This document shows positions 60,172 to 64,000 of a stretch of DNA of 64,000 bases, piece after piece. Every line of letters begins with the position of its first letter. The stretch's first letter is position 1. The translations under genes were made by a program, and so were the position numbers. The DNA is taken from contig JAZDFC010000031.1 in the NCBI GenBank assembly GCA_043808235.1, forward strand, positions 1 through 64,000. Reading direction: 5' to 3'. This stretch comes from JAZDFC01 sp043808235 (lineage in GTDB: Bacteria > Bacteroidota > Ignavibacteria > Ignavibacteriales > Melioribacteraceae). A model generated the notes under the pieces. The model was not told where the DNA came from. It was given only the letters and a program-made list of their open reading frames with translations, and did no database searches.

Positions 60172-60840
60172 TTAAAACATAAATCCGATACCGAGTGAAA
60201 ATTCACCGCCGCTGTAATTATACTCACCGGCAATTTCTGTATCAAAATCCGTAACTAAATTATATCCACCTTCGAGATTTAATTTTACTAACGAAGAAAT
60301 TTTTAAATCGATTCCTGCGCCGGCTAAAAAGCCAACCGCCGATTGAGTTTTGTTTTCCACCTCGATAATTTCTGTACGGGTTGAGGCTCCCAAATAAATT
60401 CCGGGTGTTAGTAAGAGATACGGAGAAAACTTTGCTGTTGACGAATACTCCAGCGGGAAATATTTAACGCCTATCAATACCGGTAAGACCGAGGCAGATT
60501 CCGTATAGACTTTACTAAACGAAACGAGAGTTGTGTTATTTGCAGAAAGCATTCCAACACTGCTTGTTATCGCCCAATTTTTATCGAATGCATAGTTGAA
60601 CACAATTTTACCCGCAAGACTTCCGGATTCGGTCTTTACAGAACCGGCATTAACCTCGGCATTGCTTGTACTGTTGGAATTACCGAAGAAAGATAATTTC
60701 AAATCAATCGAATAATTGCTGCCGCATTCTTGTGCATTAATTTCAGCAATTGAGAATAAAACACAAAGCGCCGGAAGAAGAAATAAGTGCTTTGATTTTA
60801 GAAAACTGTGTCCCGCTTTTTCAGTTCTAATTTTTGTCAT
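60172..60840 (-). CDS. Small outer-membrane beta-barrel protein
   Basis: A 222-residue protein with a signal peptide (hydrophobic stretch about 18-35, cleavage near INAQ) and alternating strands ending in a terminal Phe (LGIGFMF), as in outer-membrane barrels of the Opa/OmpW-like kind. Specific family not identified. It starts just after the stop of the PGPGW gene, so the two are co-transcribed. Confidence 0.72.
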   Translation of the reverse strand: MTKIRTEKAGHSFLKSKHLFLLPALCVLFSIAEINAQECGSNYSIDLKLSFFGNSNSTSNAEVNAGSVKTESGSLAGKIVFNYAFDKNWAITSSVGMLSANNTTLVSFSKVYTESASVLPVLIGVKYFPLEYSSTAKFSPYLLLTPGIYLGASTRTEIIEVENKTQSAVGFLAGAGIDLKISSLVKLNLEGGYNLVTDFDTEIAGEYNYSGGEFSLGIGFMF

Positions 60841-60841
60841 T

Positions 60842-61063
60842 TCATTTTTCCTTATTCTTTTTTGATTTATTTAAAAATTTCGGCGTTACCTTTTCCAATA
60901 ATTTTTTAGCCCATACAAATTCACTTGCTAAAACCGCAAGTCCAATAGGAATTACAATAAATGCCGGACCCGGCAGCACAAGTAAAGCAATTCCGATCAG
61001 CAGAATCGTAAGACCAACAACGGCAACGATTATCCTTTTAACAAATCTAAATGTTAATTTCAT
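60842..61063 (-). CDS. PGPGW-type small membrane protein
   Basis: A 73-residue protein with one or two membrane helices around LLVLPGPAFIVIPIGLAVLA and a C-terminal AKKLLEKV plus Lys-rich tail, matching the PGPGW transmembrane family. GAGGAG lies 6-11 nt before the ATG at 61063 on the minus strand, so this start is used; the frame runs to 61120 without support. Function unknown. Confidence 0.75.
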   Translation of the reverse strand: MKLTFRFVKRIIVAVVGLTILLIGIALLVLPGPAFIVIPIGLAVLASEFVWAKKLLEKVTPKFLNKSKKNKEK

Positions 61064-61211
61064 ATAACTCTCCTCAAAACTAATCATAATTTTTATTATT
61101 CGACGAACTGAGTTGGTCACAAGTTTCTGACTTAATTATTGGGGCTATTTTTTTTAGATTGAAATAGTTCTTACTAAGAATTATTCAACTTAGGGCAATC
61201 GGAGAAATTCC

Positions 61212-62450
61212 ATGAAAAAAATCAGTCTCGTAATTTTACTTTTACTAATGAGTAATTTCCTTTTCGCTCAGGGTGAAGCGGCGGTTCCGTTTCTCACACT
61301 GCCGCAATCCCCGTTTTTAAATGGAGCCGGATGGATTGGTGCAGCAATTCCGAATGATGATGCGCTTGGATTTTATTACAATCCGGCAATGCTTGGCTAC
61401 ACTTCAAGAACAAACCATGCCTCCTTTTTCGTTATGCCTGAGAAAAGTGATTGGTTAAAGAAATTTAATCTCGATATGACTTTTAATACTTTCGGTTTCA
61501 CTGCCGGATACCAATTCAGTATTAATGACGGAAAGTTGCCCGTTTCAGTTGGGATAGGCTATATAAGAAATGTGTTGGATTATGGGAAAGCAAACCGTGT
61601 AGTAGGTGAAGGTATTTATTTAAAAGATAGTTATGACTCGTTTAACTGCTTTAGTGTTGGAGGAAGTCTCGATTATTTCGTTTTATTTAATGCCGGATTT
61701 TCGATTAAACCATTTTACTCGAAATTGAGCGACCAACCTTTAGCCTCACTTGGATCAAGTGAAGTCAGTGGAACGGCTTTCGATGTGGGATTAATGGTTA
61801 TAGCTCCAATTTCAAAATTATTTTTTAACGACTATAAAATGCCTTTGGAAGGTAGTTCTTACTTTACCCCGAAAGCAAATTTTACGGTTGGTTATTCACT
61901 CACTAACCTCGGCAAAGAAATTTATTATATCGATCCGGCTCAAGCCGATCCCATTCCGCGAACAGCCAGACTTGGGTATTCAATTAATCTTGGTTTCGAT
62001 CTCTCGATTCAAGAGAATATTATCAATGTAGTGGATTACTCTTTTACTGTTGAGGCTGATGACATACTAATCAAACGAGATACAAATTGGAATACGGAAT
62101 ATCAAGGAATATTTGGCGATATCAAGCCATGGAAAAACCTAATCCAACTCGAAGGTGACGATGATGTAATTGTTCACCGCGGGCATATTCTAAAATTATT
62201 TGAAACATTCATTCTCACCTCGGGAAGATTTGGTGGAAACGACTATCGAGAAATGCGAAAGACAAGTGGCTTCGGTTTTTCCTCGGATGGTATTTTCAAA
62301 TTGTTGGCATTGGCAACTAATAATTCAGCATTTGAGTATATCGCGAAACATTTTGTCATTGATTACAATGAAGCAACTTTCTTTGTTGACTCGCTATTTG
62401 AAACAAACATGAGTGGCGTTTCACTTACTTACAGAAATTTTGAATTGTAA
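61212..62450 (+). CDS. PorV/PorQ-like outer-membrane protein
   Basis: A 412-residue protein with a signal peptide (cleavage near LFAQ) and a long beta-barrel. GAGWIGAAIPNDDALGFYYN followed by PAMLG is the hallmark of the PorV/PorQ-type FadL-like barrels common in Bacteroidota, where some are part of type IX secretion. The role here is not specified. The end of the chain is less barrel-like (DYREMRKTSGFGFSSDG). GGAG lies just before the ATG. Confidence 0.7.
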   Translation: MKKISLVILLLLMSNFLFAQGEAAVPFLTLPQSPFLNGAGWIGAAIPNDDALGFYYNPAMLGYTSRTNHASFFVMPEKSDWLKKFNLDMTFNTFGFTAGYQFSINDGKLPVSVGIGYIRNVLDYGKANRVVGEGIYLKDSYDSFNCFSVGGSLDYFVLFNAGFSIKPFYSKLSDQPLASLGSSEVSGTAFDVGLMVIAPISKLFFNDYKMPLEGSSYFTPKANFTVGYSLTNLGKEIYYIDPAQADPIPRTARLGYSINLGFDLSIQENIINVVDYSFTVEADDILIKRDTNWNTEYQGIFGDIKPWKNLIQLEGDDDVIVHRGHILKLFETFILTSGRFGGNDYREMRKTSGFGFSSDGIFKLLALATNNSAFEYIAKHFVIDYNEATFFVDSLFETNMSGVSLTYRNFEL

Positions 62451-62653
62451 AATATTTCATGCACGGGGTCCATTCCTAATTGATGAGTTATGGATTCCGG
62501 GAGATTTTATTCGGAATACCTGCTGCATAAATTCTGCTTTTCTACTTCCCTATTCCTTATTAACTTTGCATCCAACTTAAGAGGCTGTGTGAAATTGTAG
62601 AGCAAAATTTATTTCGCTCATGAAGATTGTTAATATATTCCGAATTCACTAAT

Positions 62654-62671
62654 AGCGAGATGAATCTCGCT
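62654..62671. repeat. Short palindrome
   Basis: AGCGAGAT, two bases and ATCTCGCT form an 8-bp stem with a tiny loop, like the REP-like hairpins at 11056-11285. No T-tract follows, so it is more likely a repeat than a terminator. Confidence 0.5.
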
Positions 62672-62730
62672 GTACAATTAACATTTTTACACTCACTCTT
62701 TAGAATACAATCAAAAATTTGGAGTTAAAA

Positions 62731-63483
62731 TTGGAATGGCTATTTGAACCCCAAGCGCTTATCGCGCTTCTGACATTGACAGTTCTCGAAATTGTACTCG
62801 GCATAGATAATATAATCTTTATTTCAATCCTTGCTTCCAAACTGCCAAAGAATCAGCAGAATAAAGGAAGGATTCTCGGACTAGCGATGGCGATGTTAAC
62901 TCGAATTGCACTTCTATTTTCGATAAGCTTAATTATGAAACTGACCAAACCATTCTTCACGGTTTTTTCGAATGAAATATCAGGACGTGATTTAATACTT
63001 ATCGTTGGCGGATTATTTCTTCTCGCAAAAAGTACATTCGAAATCCACGAGAAATTGGAAGGCGAAATCCATCATGAAACTACTATAAAAAATATTTCAT
63101 TCACCGGTGTGATTGTACAAATCGCACTGCTTGATATCGTATTCTCTCTCGACTCGGTTATCACCGCTATCGGTATGGCTAACCGGCTCGAGATAATGAT
63201 TGCGGCAGTTATAATCGCAGTTGCATTTATGATGTGGTTCTCGAAATCGGTAAGTAACTTTGTGGAGAAACATCCCACAATTAAAATGCTTGCGCTTAGT
63301 TTCCTATTGTTGATCGGTTTTTCGCTTGTTGCCGAAGGAATGGAAATAGAGATACCAAAAGGATACATTTACTTTGCAATGGCGTTTTCCGTATTTGTTG
63401 AGATGCTCAATCTGAAATTGCATTCAAAACATCCGGAGCCAATTAAGTTGCGAGATCAATTTACCGGGGTATCAAAAAAATAG
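62731..63483 (+). CDS. TerC-family membrane protein
   Basis: A 250-residue integral membrane protein of the TerC family with about seven helices. Signature segments are LTVLEIVLGIDNIIFISILA and QIALLDIVFSLDSVITAIGM, carrying the conserved acidic residues that bind metal. Family members export manganese or support metalated exoenzyme assembly. The TTG at 62731 is favoured by TTTGGAG at 62718-62724; a TTG at 62719 overlaps that site. Confidence 0.9.
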   Translation: MEWLFEPQALIALLTLTVLEIVLGIDNIIFISILASKLPKNQQNKGRILGLAMAMLTRIALLFSISLIMKLTKPFFTVFSNEISGRDLILIVGGLFLLAKSTFEIHEKLEGEIHHETTIKNISFTGVIVQIALLDIVFSLDSVITAIGMANRLEIMIAAVIIAVAFMMWFSKSVSNFVEKHPTIKMLALSFLLLIGFSLVAEGMEIEIPKGYIYFAMAFSVFVEMLNLKLHSKHPEPIKLRDQFTGVSKK

Positions 63484-64000
63484 TTTCTGGTTATTTGAGA
63501 TGATAGAGTAGAAAGCAAATCGTTTAAAGAACAGTTATAATTTTCTTTGAATAATGAAGAATCCGGATTCGCTAGAAAACATCTTTACCATGACAGGCTG
63601 CCTGCTTTCTTTACTGATAACTGACTTCTGAGAACTGTAAACTGCCTGCTGCGAACTGCAAGCTTCCTGCTTCTTTACTTATTACTGACAACTGTTAACT
63701 TATTACTAATGAACCAACTTGCTATAAATTAAATTTATTTCTAATTTGGGTACGGATAAAATAAACACGGAATAACATTTGAAGTTGGAACCGTTACGAA
63801 CACCGGCTAAACACAATAATATTCCTGGACAATTAGTCCTTCCTGCAATAGGCAATTTTCAAATAATATAAATAGATATGCCGCGGTAACCGCGAGATTA
63901 GAATAAAGTTTTGATAGTTATGGATTGTAAAAACCAGTTCGAAATAACCGTGCGGCGATTCAGCTATATTTTCATTTTTAAGAGTAAAAATAATCAATTC
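63484..64000. other. Terminal intergenic region
   Basis: About 517 nt without a convincing gene. It includes a low-complexity stretch with many ACTG/CTGC words (63594-63705) and a small palindrome (CGCGG, three bases, CCGCG at 63882-63894). A gene may begin beyond the window edge. Confidence 0.5.

Noticed and set aside
1..64000. CRISPR arrays, tRNA and rRNA genes, insertion sequences
   Set aside because: No regularly spaced direct repeats, cloverleaf or rRNA-like segment, or transposase gene was recognised by reading. A tRNA scan could still find one missed by eye.

Overview
This 64 kb window looks like chromosomal DNA from a Bacteroidota-related bacterium, most likely of the Ignavibacteria lineage. 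The sequence shows: AT-rich DNA; an outer-membrane-heavy gene set (OmpA proteins, PorV-like barrel, TonB-domain protein, multiheme cytochromes); a secreted protein ending in a type IX secretion (T9SS) type A sorting domain with the YPNPFNPSSTIRF signature; and several promoters of the Bacteroidota primary-sigma type (TTTG, 18-19 nt, TAnnTTTG). The lineage is inference; no rRNA or tRNA gene was seen.

The window has two halves. Positions 1-40.6 kb form a stress and envelope region. It holds a six-PAS histidine kinase, two paralogous NarL-type response regulators, CsbD, YtxH, DUF948-like, DUF4398, lmo0937-type and Thivi_2564-type small proteins, four OmpA-family proteins, a KaiC-like ATPase, an Mla lipid-transport operon, an AI-2E permease, a DUF3494 (ice-binding-like) exported protein, a GrpE/CbpA chaperone pair, MscS, a HipBA pair and a radical SAM enzyme. 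Sixteen copies of a ~40-bp element are scattered through it. Its left block is near CCAAAAGATGTAGTTCC, its core TTTTTCATCCCTTTG, and it ends CCGATTG. All copies lie on the + strand, 49-173 nt upstream of a + strand start codon, and none was seen after 40.6 kb. I read this as the cis-element of an undescribed stress/envelope regulon. The strongest support is that the copy upstream of a dead csbD duplicate is the only one that has lost the TTTCATCC core.

A minus-strand four-gene restriction-modification operon (22,975-27,099) interrupts this half. It encodes a controller-like HTH protein, two DNA methyltransferases and a PLD-fold nuclease, an arrangement like BfiI-type systems. It has its own promoter and a 13-bp palindrome at the start site.

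Positions 42-64 kb are more ordinary: glycosyltransferase plus GH130 protein, an ECF sigma factor, Yip1, a SET-domain protein, MtgA, ferritin, ribosomal protein L28, M28 and M49-like peptidases, a DUF6600 protein, a thioredoxin-like protein, a MORN/TonB protein, a probable five-heme cytochrome followed by a Cyc2-like monoheme porin, further envelope proteins and TerC. Intergenic DNA carries several dispersed repeat families: perfect GC hairpins, a 7-bp tandem repeat, CTTTGTGTCTT-type repeats and GCGGCAARCCGC modules.
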